Assembly: GCA_038496675.1 (NCBI GenBank)
Contig: CM076651.1
Location: forward strand, 23,164,700 to 23,228,699
DNA from: Rachycentron canadum
Taxonomy: Eukaryota > Chordata > Actinopteri > Carangiformes > Rachycentridae
Length of the DNA: 64,000 nt
Direction of reading: 5' to 3'
The notes beneath the pieces are model-generated. The model was not told the DNA's origin and did not search any database. It was given only the letters and a program-made list of their open reading frames with translations. The position numbers were made by a program, and so were the translations under genes. The first letter of the stretch is position 1. Each line of letters begins with the position of its first letter. This document shows, piece by piece, positions 1-62,714 of the stretch.

Positions 1-340
1 TGCAGTCCAGACTGTTCTTGGTTTTGGTTCCCTGATGGTGGAACAAGCTACCAAATACAAGAGCAGGGGAGTCCCTTTCTATCTTTAAGAATCTATTGAA
101 AATCCATCTCTTCAGAGAGTACCTCCTCTCTTTAAACTCTAGCTCTTACTATGCACTTTCAGTTCACTTCTTTATTCAATATCATTGAGCTAATAAGCTC
201 AAAAAATAGATGTAGTCCTTAATACTTATACTAAGGTCTTCTTCTGCACCGAAGCTGTACTGATGTCCTTCACTTGTTGTAAGTTGCTTTGGATAAAAGC
301 ATCTGACAAATGAGTAAAGGTAAATAATGTAAACGTAGTG
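1..340 (+). repeat. 3' remnant of a teleost LINE/SINE-type element
   Basis: The stretch gatggtggaacaagctacc...ttcagagagtacctcc resembles the 3' part of fish non-LTR elements. It ends in gtaagttgctttggataaaagcatctgacaaatgagtaaa, the 3' tail shared by many teleost L2-like LINEs and their SINEs. Recognised by memory of the family, not by search. Confidence 0.6.
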
Positions 341-588
341 ACTAAGTACTAAATGCAAAATCTTGCCAATGTTTTGTTTGATGATATATTTATTTTCCAT
401 GTCTGCGATATGCAATCTCTATTATTTCCAAATAAAGTTGTAACATGTAAAAGAGCCATATAGTTGTCTTTGAACAGTCATATCTGTTTGCTTCTACACT
501 ATTAGAAACAACTATGTTTACTTGACTTGTGGCTTTTGATTTAACAAACTGTCTTCAATTGTTGAATTCTCTTTCCATGTTATTTCAG
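341..588. other. faap20 intron, 3' part
   Basis: AT-rich sequence ending in the polypyrimidine tract and ag at 587-588 that precede the faap20 exon. No upstream coding exon was recognised. Confidence 0.5.
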
Positions 589-1106
589 AGGCCAACAGCT
601 CTGAAGTCAGATGAACAGCAGTGGTGTGACCTCAGTGGAGAGGTTGCACCGTTCCCTGAACCCTCGACTTTGTCGAGTGCAGATCCCGTAAGGTCGAGCT
701 CCTCTCAGCAGGACCTCTCAACAAAGACTGAACCTGCACCACACACCTCTAACAGACAGCTATCCTCTCACAGCAGGCAAAGTAAGGATGGGCAAACCAA
801 AAGACAGTCGTCCCTCCACAGCTGGCAGGAGGCATCATCAGTAGTATACTCAACAGTTGGGGGAGAAGAGAGGGTGAAAAGAGGAGAGGAAGACAAAGAG
901 TCTGGACCAGTCAATAGACAGGGACTCAGGAACCAGTTGAAGGTTTCTGACAGCCGAGTTTCTCCACAGAGGGAGGGTGGAAATGAAGAAGAAGTGAAAA
1001 AGGCTAAAGAGGCAAAGGAGGTGCAAGAGAGTGTCAAAGAAGATAGACCTGGCGAGGGAGTGCGGCTGCAGAGCTGCCCCATGTGCCTGCTGATGTTCCC
1101 TATTGG
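589..1106 (+). CDS. faap20: FAAP20, penultimate coding exon (internal, 5' part of the gene not seen)
   Basis: FAAP20 is the Fanconi anaemia core-complex subunit that binds FANCA and, through a C-terminal UBZ zinc finger, ubiquitin at DNA crosslinks. The exon opens after a ttatttcag acceptor and reads 172 codons in one frame to a GG|GTAAGAG donor. Its first part contains SDEQQWCDLSGEVAPFPEPS. The middle is Ser/Gln/Lys/Glu-rich and looks disordered. It ends in LQSCPMCLLMFPIG, the first zinc-binding Cys pair; the human counterpart begins LRSCPMC. The open frame runs upstream of 589, but the polypyrimidine tract and AG mark that part as intron. The true start codon is on an exon not found here. 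Identity rests on the UBZ finger plus convergence with prkcz; the N-terminal part is too diverged to recognise by eye. Confidence 0.82.
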
Positions 1107-2923
1107 GTAAGAGATGCAACAGTTTTTTTTTTTTTTTTTGTTTGCTTGTTTTTTCAAACAAAACTGCACTAATGTAAAGGTTCTTCAGTTTCAGTCCCAC
1201 TCACTAGCTCATTAGTCAGTTGACTTTCTCCTGCTGCACTGACTGTGGTAGATTTTGATATAATTTAAAAGAAGCAGTCACAGAAACGTCTCTGAACCCA
1301 TGTGCCCATGTGTTAATTATTTCATGTAAAGTCCAGAAACAGCCTCTTTCTTTCAAGCATATTTTAATTGTTTCATTTATGTGCTGGTGCTGGTCAAAGT
1401 CACGTTATTATCTGCAATAGCAAAATCACATATTGTGTATTTCCTTTAATGTCAATATGTAATGAAGATTTTGTATTGGGCTCAATAGAAAATGTAACAA
1501 ATACAATTAATCACTAATAAAAATTCAGTTCAATTTCCATGGTTACTCTTGTTTGTTCAGACTGATGTGAAATCTATCATTCAGTTCTGGTCTGGACTAA
1601 ACAACTGAGTCGACACATGATGTAAGATTTAGGAGATGATTTCTAGATAAACTTCAGCAAAGGACTCTGATCAGGATCTGGGCCAAAAGAAACAGGATAC
1701 ATTGTAGAAGCTCAAAGTCAAAAACTCCATCCATGAGGTCAAAGGTCAGTTTGAGGCTTTGTACTGATGAGGACCAGGAGCAGCAGCCCAGGTCTGTCAG
1801 CGAGTGAATAATCCTTTCCTTGTGCTGCTGTTGCTCTGGTCTTGGTCTGGACCTGGTGGTTCTTGAACCAGACTCTGTGTATGTTGGCCTGGGCTGCAGG
1901 ACCAGACTGTGCTCACTCTGCAGGTCTGCTGCAGAAACAATGATAATCTCTGTGAGTGGACACAGAGGACCTGCTGCTCTTCGTCCTCCACTCATACTCC
2001 TTTCATGTGCATGCCTGCAAGTACGATTTATACAAATGGACTTACATTTGTTTTCTACTATTAAGTAGTAGAATTAGTTACCAATCGGATTCAGTATGTG
2101 CATTTCTGCCCAAATTCCTGCAAAACTCCTGAACAACCTCAATTCACATCAACCTTAGGTGGGCTTTGTATTTAGAGCTAATTAGTAAATGTTAACAAAG
2201 TAAACAATGTCATACCTATATAACATGCTAAAATTACCATTGTTAACATTTAACTTAAAACGTGTATTATGGACTCAAAGTGCTGCCGTCAGGACATCTG
2301 TAACGTTGTGATGTCACGACAAAGCAGTCACACGAACCCCCTGAAATGTGTTGTATTTTTAATGGCTAAATCAGAAAACGGCCTTATAAGAGTGGCTTAG
2401 ATCCTCTCCTCTAATTGGCTGACTGACCTGTTGTTACTAGAGCTCCAGAGAGAAGCCTGAGAGATGAGATGTTAAACTACACTGAGTAATCTCAGTTTTG
2501 GTTTTTAAAAACCACAAATATATCTTCTTATTGATAACAAAACTAATATTATAGGTTGATCGCTTCCTTTTGAAATAACATTGGAATGATTAAAAACAAC
2601 TTTAGCAATACTTTTCAAAATAAGCTGAAGAAGTTAAAAGTGTACCTTTGACCAACTTTCAGGTGAAGCTTGAAATGATTTGTTTTGCAGGAAAATTTTT
2701 TTTGTTCGATAAACAATGAGTAAAATAAAAATTTATTGATTTATTTATATATATTGATATATAAGTCTATTCATTTCCTATCATTTTCACTTGAAAGGCC
2801 TATCAAACAGGATTCACAATCCTAGTTTTCTCAATGTTGATAAAAAGACTGTATGTATCAGTGTGTAAAATTGTGTGTTCACTTTCAGTCTAAGTAGTGG
2901 ATCACTTGTTCATGTCACTGCAG
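1107..2923 (+). other. faap20 last intron
   Basis: GT-AG intron of 1,817 bp. It starts gtaagag, carries an 18-nt T run at 1121-1139, and includes a copy of the gatcctctcc-type dispersed repeat (about 2265-2570). It ends catgtcactgcag. No other exon was supported. Confidence 0.85.
2265..2570 (+). repeat. Dispersed repeat family A, copy 1
   Basis: Contains tcaggacatctgtaacgttg and gatgtcac, then gatcctctcctctaattggc and ccagagagaagcctgagag, then accacaaatatatcttctta. The same ordered blocks recur at about 9,660, 25,250, 31,203 (inverted), 36,645 and 39,355. Probably a non-autonomous element; class not determined. Confidence 0.7.
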
Positions 2924-2996
2924 GTTCACCCAGATGGACTGTGATGGCCACCTGGCCCAGTGTCTGTCGGAGATGAACGTGGACATGACCTGGTGA
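2924..2996 (+). CDS. faap20: FAAP20, terminal coding exon (second half of UBZ4 finger)
   Basis: After a tcactgcag acceptor, the first base G completes the glycine codon split by the previous donor. The exon then encodes FTQMDCDGHLAQCLSEMNVDMTW and a TGA stop at 2994-2996. With CPMC from the previous exon this forms a C-x2-C...H-x3-C zinc finger. It matches the end of human FAAP20, which also has HLAQC and ends in Trp; that terminal Trp is reported to contact ubiquitin. From the 589 exon start to the stop the encoded part is 196 residues, about the length of the whole human protein (180), so the fish protein is longer. The 1.8-kb intron between the exons carries a dispersed-repeat copy. Confidence 0.9.
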
Positions 2997-3419
2997 GTCC
3001 ACAGGATGCTCTGCTGGCTGCTGTCCAGGAGCTGCGAGCAGCCCAGATGCCCCGGACACACCAGGATCACATCATATGGAGGACACACCCAGAGACCAAC
3101 TCGCACAGGAACAGTGAGGTTCACTTCTCTGGCTGTACACTGTGGAAAAACATTCCTGTGTTATGGAAGAGGCATACTCACAATGACTTTGATGATTCGG
3201 CTGCCATATTTCTGTTCACCCTCTTTAGTCACTAGATCCTGAATCTGGCTCCACTCCAGTCTGGCCACTTGTCCCCGGGTGCCTTTGATTCCAGCTGGTT
3301 GAGAGGATGTCCAAACTGAAATGACAATCCAACTGGCCTCCTCCTCTGGGAGATGAAAGACCAAACTTGAACCAGTGCATCATCACGTCCTCTGCACAGA
3401 GCTGCTTGAACATAAACCT

Positions 3420-3425
3420 ATTAAA
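3420..3425 (+). terminator. Candidate poly(A) signal ATTAAA for faap20
   Basis: ATTAAA about 425 bases after the faap20 stop, followed by a T/G-rich stretch (tgttattttc). A canonical AATAAA at 4147-4152 is an alternative. Hexamers of this kind are common by chance in AT-rich DNA, so this is a guess from motif and position only. Confidence 0.25.
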
Positions 3426-6400
3426 CTGACTGTTATTTTCTCACACAAGTGACCGATGAAGGAGCCAGGTGCAAACAAACAACTCACTCCAGTGAAGCCC
3501 AAAAACTTACAAAACCTGCTGTTCATCTGTTATGATGATGCAATGGTAAAATTTCTGTCGTTTCAGGTTTTGTCTTGTGTGCAACTCAAGAAGGTAGCAG
3601 GGGGTGGGGCTGCAGCATCAATCATCAGTCAAGCTGTTGTTTTGTTGTTTTTTTTGAGTTTGACCTTCTCATATTCACATTTGAACCATTTGAAACATAT
3701 TTTAAAAATTTGTACTAATAAGAGTTTAGATGAATTTTCTGTCTGCAATTAGCTGTGTTGAGTTATCACACTATCTGAAGAAAAATGAAATGTATGAAAA
3801 AAATTCATACATTTCTCTGTGGAGTGTGACTGAGCTGATGAAACCCACTGAAGAATGCAGAGTTTTAATATTCATTTTTAGGAAACAGTTCGAGTTTATA
3901 TTCTCCGTATCGACTAAACTGCACAGAAATTGGTTTTAGTTGATTAATACTGGTTAATTGGCCTTTCCAGTCTCCCAGTATGAATGGGCTAATTGGTGAT
4001 CAGAGGATGTGAGGATATGCAAGGCCAAAACTGTAGCATCTGCAAAGATTTTTCTGCTGTTGTCTGCAAAAAGGAAGGACTCTGTTCACGGAAAACCAGT
4101 ATCCTTTTTAATAATTACACATATTTACAAAGATGTGGTGAAGCAGAATAAAGTGAATCCCATCATCAGTATGTTAAAACAAAAACCATGGACTAATTCT
4201 TTCAGTTTTAGTACAAGATTCTGTTTGTCTCAGGCCTTCACTGGTCTGTATTGTGGTTTCAAGGACTCCCAGTTCATCCATTGGTCCCATAAGAAAGAAA
4301 AATATTGTTTCAACTGGTATGAAAATAAAAAAATCAACAAAAAATAATGTTAAAAAATTTGCTGCAAAGGAAGTGGAGTTTAGGGGTTTGGAGGACGAAA
4401 CTCCCTTGAACATTGAAGTGATTTCTTCAAGTTTGCGTGTGCGTGTGTGCTGGGCTAATTGGTGACTGTGGAACTGCTTCATTATCTCTCTATTCCTTGC
4501 TGCCTCTAAATGCCCTGCAGCTAACTGAGACCCTTTGACTCAGGATCATCTCATAAATCCTATTAGTGGTTTTGAAATTAGCTCGGGTCAGATTTCATCA
4601 AATAATTCCTGGCCAATAGAAAGCGAGCTTCCCTCTTCCCTGGAACGTGCACAGACGTAGAGATCAACACAAAGCTTATATGAGAAGCGGGTAGTTTAAT
4701 CCGTGCCCGTCGTTGACATTCACACGTGTTGTGCCTTTTAGCAGCACAAGAGTCCTACACTAGTTTAAAAATATGCTGTTGCTGTGTATACATGTGGCAG
4801 TACATGAAGTTAAACAGCCTCAAACTCATGGCTTTTTATTGTTGTTGTCTCTGAACCAGCGTCTGGGGAAATGAAAAGTATGATTTAGAAAAGCTTTGAT
4901 GAATCGGATCAGAACAGAAATGAGCTGACGTTAGAGAGCAGGCCTCCATGTGCTGGGCTGACTTTACACTGCGCAACTGTTCGCTGTCAGCTGCAGGGGA
5001 AAAAAGAGTTTTAGGAGCAAAATAGTTTGTTGATTTGCAGAATATAAACATCTTTAACTCAATTTTTCAAGACTGTCCCTGTCCCTATTTTGACCCAATC
5101 GTTAGGTTTTGTTGCTAGGTGACATCTAGTGGTCATAGTAATGATGACAAGAGCAAGGGGAAAAGTGCAGTGACAGTTTGTATAGCAACGAAGTTGGGGT
5201 GGATGCATGTGTCAACAAAACTTGACTCAGGAGAGTGGTGTTCAATTCTCATGTAAAAGGAGCAGTTTATGTTGTTTCTATTATCAACCAAAATCAACCA
5301 TGTTGTTATTGTTGTAACTATGACAACAAAGATTGTCTAATATTGAGGGAGTACTTATTTTAACGCAAATCACTGTCTTTTCTTAAACCTAACCAAGACA
5401 TGACTGCTATTGTAGTAACCATGGTGATGAAGGTAGGTATGCCCCTGTCAGTATAGTTCGTATGTTTATTATTGTAACTATGAAAACCAAGGTCCTTACT
5501 CCTTTGTTATTTCAAGAGACACTGCTATTGGTTGTATTGAAGGAAATAATCTGGTTGTTCAGGTTGGAGTTGTTGCATTTTTCATTTAGGAAAATTGCTC
5601 AATATTAAATAACTAAACTTTGTGTGAATAAAATATGCTCTGATGTGAGAAATTGACATTGATCAAGACTTGTGATCAAATGAAGAATCTCAAGCACCTG
5701 ATGTCAACTTGTAATGACAGTTTTCAGAGCTTCAGATAAATGTTGGTTTGTGCTGAGTCATCAAGGGTTGGTACAGTCCAAAGTAATGTTTAAACTATGC
5801 TGGGTGTCTGCACACAGATATAGTCAGGTTTGTCAGCATCCACAGTCCATCATAAATATTGGAATGAACAGACATGGATTTTATGTGAGTGGTTATGTGA
5901 GACTGACTGCTTCAGTACATCTAGTCCAGTCCTGGTCTGGAGCATCGTTCCTGGGAAAACAGGTTGGATTTTGAACTTCAGTGTGAGATCCAACATCTGT
6001 TGTGAAAACTGTCCACTTAAAGCTACTATATCTGACTTTTGAAAGTCTGAGTAGGCATGACACTTGAAAACGAACTATTCTGCTCCTCCCTCCCTGCCCT
6101 CCTCCTGTAAACAAACAAACCCTCCAGCTCCATTGCTGTCTCAGCAGGAATCAGGAGCCTTCTAACCTGAGTCAGACACAGCAATGTCTTTCAGGAGCTA
6201 ATGCTAGCTTGAAGCCTCAGTGTGACAATGGTTTTGGCTTTCTCTCTTAAAAGGGCAAAGCTCGTTAGAAACTTTAGGGATGGAACACCTTTACACAGAC
6301 ATCTTTCAGAGCAGATTTCAACTAGTAAAAGTTACATTGCTTTAACACACTTTAAATGAACGCAACTTGAATTAAGTATTCAGCTGAATACAATAACACA

Positions 6401-7586
6401 ATATGAAACATGAAGGTGATTGGTTGTATTTCACAATTATTATCAATTAGTCTATCATGGTTAAATTTATTTAATTAAATTGTTATTAAGTATTAAGTTA
6501 TTAAGTATCAAGTCTTGAAAGTGTCTAAAAATGATGACAAATGCTCATCACAAGTGACAAAGTTACAGTGTTGCTCATCTCTTAGACCAGTGTTTTTCAA
6601 AGCAAAGCGCTCAGCCACTAAAATAAAACTCACAGACCTAATTTACAAACATATAGTGTTGCGGTGAGCTTGCATGGGAAATATTGTGGAAAAATGTTTT
6701 TCTTTTTTTTGCATTTTGATGTCTTTATTGGATAGGTCAGCGATTAAACAGAAAATGTTGGATTAGAAAAGCAAAGCAGCAAAGAGTCCAGCTGCTGGGG
6801 ATGAAACCATGTGTCTTATCCTCTCAGCTGTTTGTTTGCTGCACCACCATATGTAGTGCTTTTTATGTGGCATCATACTTAACACTAACACAATTGAACA
6901 CTGTCCAGATGTCACTGAACGCACTAGTCTCAGTCATTTGGTCTTCAGCCTCCGGTCAATGAGTTTTGTCTGTTGTCAGTGTTTGATAGTTAACAGGCTG
7001 ATAACTGATTATATTTAGCTCAATCCCAGAGCAGGCTAACAATTAGCTTCATCCACATTAGCTCTCTAATGTCAGCTGATCATTTTTGACGTGTACTACA
7101 AAACATAAACTGATAAAAATACGTGAGAAGACAGTGTTGCAAAATGGTTAGTTACAATGAAGAACAACAACACTGAAACAGACAATTAAATCATGGTGTT
7201 TGAATTTACATATGAGTTGAATTAGTATTGAAAACAACACATGGCCTGAAACTACTCAGTCGCTCTGTGGTCATTCTCAGACAGTTTGACAAACACTATA
7301 ACCCTAAACAGGAGATTTGAACACATTTACCCACAGATAACACTTTGAGAAAGGCTGTTTTAGATGAATCAGTTCTATTGTTCGAATGACTACTAATTTG
7401 AAATAATAATACATAAAATATAATAATAAGCAGTGCATTACTGAAGTGAAACTATGGGGTTTGTTTTTCTGTGTGTAAAATAACGATGATGATCTGCTCT
7501 TAAAGTCCAAATGAAATGAAACATCAGCTCTGCTCTGTGGTTTACATCCTGTAGCTTTAAGAAAAAAATAAGTAATGGCAAAGTTT

Positions 7587-7618
7587 TTTATTCTTGACAA
7601 AGGTCTGGATGTTTTAAT
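7587..7618 (-). terminator. Candidate poly(A) signal cluster for prkcz
   Basis: On the minus strand there is an ATTAAA (7613-7618) followed by an AATAAA (7587-7592), the first such pair I found downstream of the prkcz stop. It would imply a 3' UTR of about 1.6 kb. A nearer variant signal cannot be excluded. Confidence 0.2.
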
Positions 7619-9176
7619 TCAACACCACTGCTTTACGCTACAGACACTAGTGCAAAATTGTGTGTCAATCCTGATGATTAACGGCGATGTTAACTTTTAA
7701 GACTGAAGGAACAATCTTACACTCAGCTGTGGTTGCAACATGTAAAGCCAGCCTCAGTGCAGAGATGGGAACACACAATGAGCCCAAAATAGAAATGGAG
7801 ACACGTTTCCACAAGGCAGAACCAACCGGTCACACAGGACTGTCGACCGGTCGCAGATGGTCACGCAGTGGCAGCTGGTGTGGAAGAATCTGAGCTCGGC
7901 CAGCAAGCCTGTGCACACTGTGGAGGCCAGAGCCAGTGAACTGCTTTCATTCTCAGCTCAAGTCCTGATATCATGTTTTTCTGAGGCTGACAGAAAGCAC
8001 ACCGTGGCCTTTCTACACTTCTATATCAGGTTTTTATCCCACATATAAGACAGTGTGGACGCTGTCTGCTGGAGGACATTTATAAATGATAGTTTGGCTT
8101 GAAAAAGCAGTACACACTCTTCACTATCAAACATCTGAACATCAGACTTTACCTTTGAGCCTTTGATGCTGACTGACATGCTGCTCATAAGGAATCGGTT
8201 CTGCACTGATTGATTAGAAATAAAAAGATTCAGTCACTAGTCAGGACTGAGGCAGGTTACTGTGCTCTATGTGTCCCCCCATTGGACCAACCCTGACAGA
8301 GTGTGGCTACAGCTTCAGTTGGTCTTTACCTACTGAGCCCTTGACGGGCAAAGACATGTTCAATAAGAGATAAGTGCATTCAGAGACAAGGTCATCAATT
8401 TGATCTTTGAGGCACTTCTTAAATAAAAAGCCATGTCCTACTGAGCTATTTTTCCCCCCACTCTTTGTGAAAATCATAAAAGATACCAAAAAGCAAAGTT
8501 TTGACTTTACAGATGAAAATGTGCCACTTGCATTAATAAAAAGGCATCGTCAATTTTGGATTCACTACCTACAGTATAATACACAATAATAACTTATTTT
8601 GTTCCTTTGTCATTGTACATTCTTGTTTCGAGTGAGGCATCGCCCCCTCCCCCCTGCAAGATAGAAAGAAAAAAAACAAACAAAAAAAAAAAAAAGTGCA
8701 AGTAAAATTTCCTCAGCAGAACTGTCATCTTTATCCAGGGATGTGAGTCGGGTTGAGATGTGTTCATGATGGCAGGCACAGAATTAACAACAGCTCTCTG
8801 TTCAAATTACAAAGCGAGTCATGCTTTGATGTGAGGATGGACATTCTGACGGGAGAGAGGGATGAAGCTGAGGGACAGGAATAAAAAGAAGAGGGGAAGA
8901 CAATGTACGGACCGGGAATGTTTTTGTAGTTCATTGTCTTTAGTTTCCTTGTAGATACCAAGAAAGAAGAGTTTGGTACCCTGACAAAAACAATCTGAAT
9001 CGTCCAGGAGTGAAACTCTTTGCCTTGTTGATGAGTCCAGAGACGGAGTTCATCCTCCATGTTGTCCTTTACTCCTCCTCCTGCTTGCCTTTCAGAGTTG
9101 GCTTACGAGTGGTTTTTGGCTGAGACGGCAGCTTGGACAGACAGTAGGTGGGCGAAGGAGGAAGCTCGTCTCTCCT

Positions 9177-58829
<49,653 letters not shown>

Positions 58830-59869
58830 CTAGAAGAGAGAATAAACTGTTGTAGGGTAGCAGCTTAGTGATGGACTGATGAGGTTGTGTGGTGGAGTAG
58901 AGGAGATGGAGTGAAAAGTGTTAAAGCTGAGGTGAAGGTCGTGAGGCTCGCCTGACTTCAGGCAAAGATAACCATCAGGTATCTCTACAATGTCTGAAAA
59001 TACTCACACAAATATACATACACCCAAAGTGCCTGATCCCCTCACCCCCACTCCCTCTACCCAGACTACTCTCTTTCACCCTCTCTTTTCCTCCCTTTTT
59101 CCCTGCCTTCATTTCTCCATTTCTTTCACTCCTGGTGGTGAATGAACTCCATGCTCCATCATGCCTCATGTTCAGAGGGAACAGTGCAGGTGTAGCTGTA
59201 CCTATTTATAATAGAAGCATGTCGTAAGCTATTAATAAACTTAAAGGCATAAACAAACACCAGGAGCAAACTGAAACTGGGAGGTTCTGTCTGTCAAATT
59301 GAGCCCTGTTTTAAAATGATTAGGAAAACATTTTACACTTACAAAAGGTTTGCTGGGAATAAGGAATGTTTTAATTTCCTGAAACAAATACATTAGACAC
59401 ATTATGCATCTTTATCAGATTGTACTGATTCAACATGGTGCTAGATTTATCTAGTAGATTTTTGAAGACAAGAATAATTATCTGACTGTTCTTTTTTAAT
59501 AATTTAAGGCTGGCTAGTTCAGGCTGGTTCGACCTGAGGTGAAAATTGAGTCTCTATTTTGGTCTGGCCTAGTCTGTGTATCAAATGCCCCATGGGTAAA
59601 CACAAGCCAGGCCACAAGTTTACGCAGAGATGCCAGTTTGATGTTATGCATCTCCTTTGTGAAACTGATGTTTTCATCTACTCAGGAGATGTGATCTTAT
59701 GAGTAGCTTCTATCTAAAACCGTTCTCACCATGTACTCTACATATGATTCATGAGTGATACAGTGACTCTATAGAGGCATGTTTTTTTGCAATAATCTTA
59801 GTTTCAGCTGTTAGCAAAAGTGGGATTGTGCAAAATGAACTTTATAAAGTAAACAATCAGTGATATACC

Positions 59870-60315
59870 TTGATGAACCAAAACACTGACCACCACTGAC
59901 AAATATGCTGTTGGTGCCACCAAAACAGCTACAACCTGGACTCTACCTCTTAAGGTCCTCTAAAGGTGCCGTGTGGTACCTTACACCAAGCCATAACAGT
60001 TGCAAGGGGGATCATGCTTGGTTGAAGGTTGGTCTATCCTCAGACCACCTTCTGTAGACCCTGACCACTGCTGAGTGGGAGCACAGGAGACCCGAGGTTT
60101 TAGAGATGGTCCGACCCCAGTGTCTGGTGTTTGGCCCTTGTCAAAGCCGCTCAGGACTCCTGCCCATTTCTCCCACATCTTACACAGTGGCAAGAGAACA
60201 GACATGCTCACTTACAGTCTTATGTCCCAGAGTTCATCATACGCTGTTGTAACAAGATAGTCAATGTCATTCACTTTATCTGGGGGTGGTCATAATGTCC
60301 TTGCTCATCAGTTTA
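59870..60315. mobile_element. End-to-end deleted Tc1/mariner-like element
   Basis: Both ends of a fish Tc1/mariner family are present: accaaaacactgaccaccac...ctgttggtgccaccaaaaca at the left, and tggcccttgtcaaagccgctc...gtggtcataatgtccttgct at the right. The middle, coding most of the transposase, is gone. The N-terminal helix-turn-helix region (tttagagatggtccgacccc) remains, on the minus strand. Confidence 0.75.
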
Positions 60316-61889
60316 CTATACTGTACCTAGAGGTCAAACCAAACATGTCATCCACAATCCAGTACGCCCATCAAAGGCCAGAATGAGCTTAATTACTTAC
60401 TTGCTTAATTAATTACTGCTTGTATAACCACAATGTCTGCTGTTTATATCACTTAATCATGGTTCAGACAGGTGTGCAGATAAGCTCTAAAATCAAATGA
60501 CAGGGTGATCAGTGATTATTATAGAGAAACATTTCATTTCTACTAGCAGCAGAAAATTTGGATGAGCTGAAAGAAGAACAATTACATTTGATGTATTATC
60601 ACAGACCAAAGTCATAACAGCTGCTGAATGAGTTCGTGTTCTATATAACTATAGATGTATAGATGGCTTGGTCCCCTCAGAGTCATGATCTCAACGTCAT
60701 CAGTCAGTCTGGGAGACAAACTAAATCCGACCGACCTGACAAGTACATGAAGAACCATATGTAAACACTGAGGAGAACTGCTGCTGTTTTGTTGACTGCA
60801 CTTTGTATTTAGTTAACTGATAAATAAAAAACTTTTATGGCATTATTTTTGAAAGCATCTTCACTTCACTTTTTTTTCCCACACAAACGTCCTGCTGCCA
60901 GAAATACTCACTAGAGGTCCAAATCTGGATTCATCGCCCTAAAATGGATTAAAAATAGTCCCCCAGCTCCATTTCCTCCTGAGATATGTTTACAAAACAA
61001 AGTGTGGTGAGCAGCTGTTTTTGGAAATTATGGAGCCTTTTTTGAAAATTAAACTTACACACGGACAAACACGTTTAGAGTTGGTACCACATGGGCTGAA
61101 CAGAGTCCCTAGTTCCTCTCCTGACCTTTTGCTGCATGTCATTGGCCTTACTCACTCTCCCTTTATTTCCTGTCTGTCTCCACTAAATGAAACTATACTT
61201 AGGTCAGTGAATTCTGACTATGGAGAGATGGATTAACACATTGTTGAGTAATCTCTTCTCCTTCTTATTTCTTTACTGGTTGACCAATACATAGCACTGA
61301 CATGTAACTTCACGTTTAATAATTGTGCAGTATTCATGTAAGGACAATGAGTGCAACATTTTCTTCAGTGTTAGCTCAAAAATAAGCTACATAAATCATA
61401 CAATCATACAAATAATCAGGCAGTTTTCTGTTTGCCACAAAAAAAAGCCCCCCAGCATGAACAGAGTGGTTGGCTTAATCACATCAGGCGCTGCCATTCT
61501 GACTCCCACCAATTATTCACTTGCTGATCTCCCCGCCCGTCCCCCTTGTCTGCACTGGTTTTCCAGTCTGGTTGGTTGCTCCAGTGATGGGTGCGGCTGC
61601 AATATCCTCTTCCATTCACTCATTTTTTGCCTCTATTGCTATGGTAGTCACAGCCCACTATATACTGGTCATTATTAGTTGCTTGTGAGAATGTCAGGAT
61701 GACATTGTCTGCAAATAATAACAATAATATCTGAACAACATTCAGACTCCCCTCCTCCTCTGGAAAATGTTTCTGCCACCAAGTTCAATCTGTATATCAT
61801 ATTGCCTGTTTATCTCTGGAGCAGCAAGTGCAGAGCTGTGCACGCCCTGGGGTGAACTCTTGTTCCAGATGGTTTTAACACAAACCGGG

Positions 61890-61893
<4 letters not shown>

Positions 61894-61952
<59 letters not shown>
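61894..61952. repeat. Compound CA/TA microsatellite
   Basis: About 22 CA units (61894-61938) run into seven TA units (61939-61952). Confidence 0.97.
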
Positions 61953-62714
61953 GTCTTACTTTGGCAAGCAGCACCAACAAGCAGATTGAGTGTAGTCACA
62001 GCCAAAATTTAAGTTTTGTTTATCTCTGTATGCAAATCGGCAGCCATACACAAAGGGATTTAAAGACCCTATCAGACACTTGGTACATGAGGCACTGCCT
62101 GTGATTAAAGGGCAGCACTGCAGTAAAACTCCTGTCAGAATGGTAGTGTATGCTGATAGAAGGCTGTAGAGACTCCTGTAGCCTTGAGAAGCTATGAATT
62201 TTGTGCATGGTGATGAATGTTTTTGTGATTCTTCTATCTCTGTTGGGGCAGCAATAATCAGAGTGAAAGCGAAGCAGAGGGGAGACACAAAAAGGTCCTG
62301 CTCTTCAGGGTCTCATCTGTGGACTTCCTCTAATCCTGTTAACTCGAGGCCTCTGAAGGAGAGTGCTGCCTGCCTTAGAGATTCACTACAATGTGTTTCC
62401 ATAGTTACCCAATATTTCTTTCTATGCACTCATACTGTTGGTTGAGTGAGGGAGTTGGGAATGACACAATTTGAGTGTCTGAACCTACACATCGTGTAAC
62501 ACTTTTTTGGTGACTACATCAGATACTGAACACAGTGCATGGGGTTAAATAATTGTAAATAATTGATTGCAACAGACAAAATGGTAAACTGCTGCCCTCG
62601 CTGATGATTAGATGTCGGGTATCAAAAGAGGAAGGAATACATGAGGAAAGTGTTAATCTTGTTAACATGTCATATGATGATGTTTTTATATTACATGTCT
62701 AATTTGTAAAATGA

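Larger units (their letters stand above)
2997..9176. other. Convergent spacer between faap20 and prkcz, including both 3' UTRs
   Basis: About 6.2 kb with no exon that I can support on either strand. All open frames are short, lack splice logic and resemble nothing known to me. The 3' UTRs of faap20 (rightward) and prkcz (leftward) must start at its two edges. A C-rich patch (8643-8656) and an A-rich tract (8666-8695) lie about 0.5 kb downstream of the prkcz stop in transcript sense. No clear transposon was recognised apart from short AT-rich simple sequence. Confidence 0.6.

Noticed and set aside
1654..1995. Moderately GC-rich intron stretch with open frames on both strands
   Set aside because: Inside the last faap20 intron; no codon-level similarity to anything recognised and no flanking splice sites fitting the gene's phase.
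61956..62288. Minus-strand 110-residue frame with LNPFVYG, like the NPxxY motif of GPCR helix 7
   Set aside because: The spacing after the Tyr and the preceding segment do not fit a receptor, the frame starts in a CA/TA microsatellite, and no other receptor exon is near. Probably chance.
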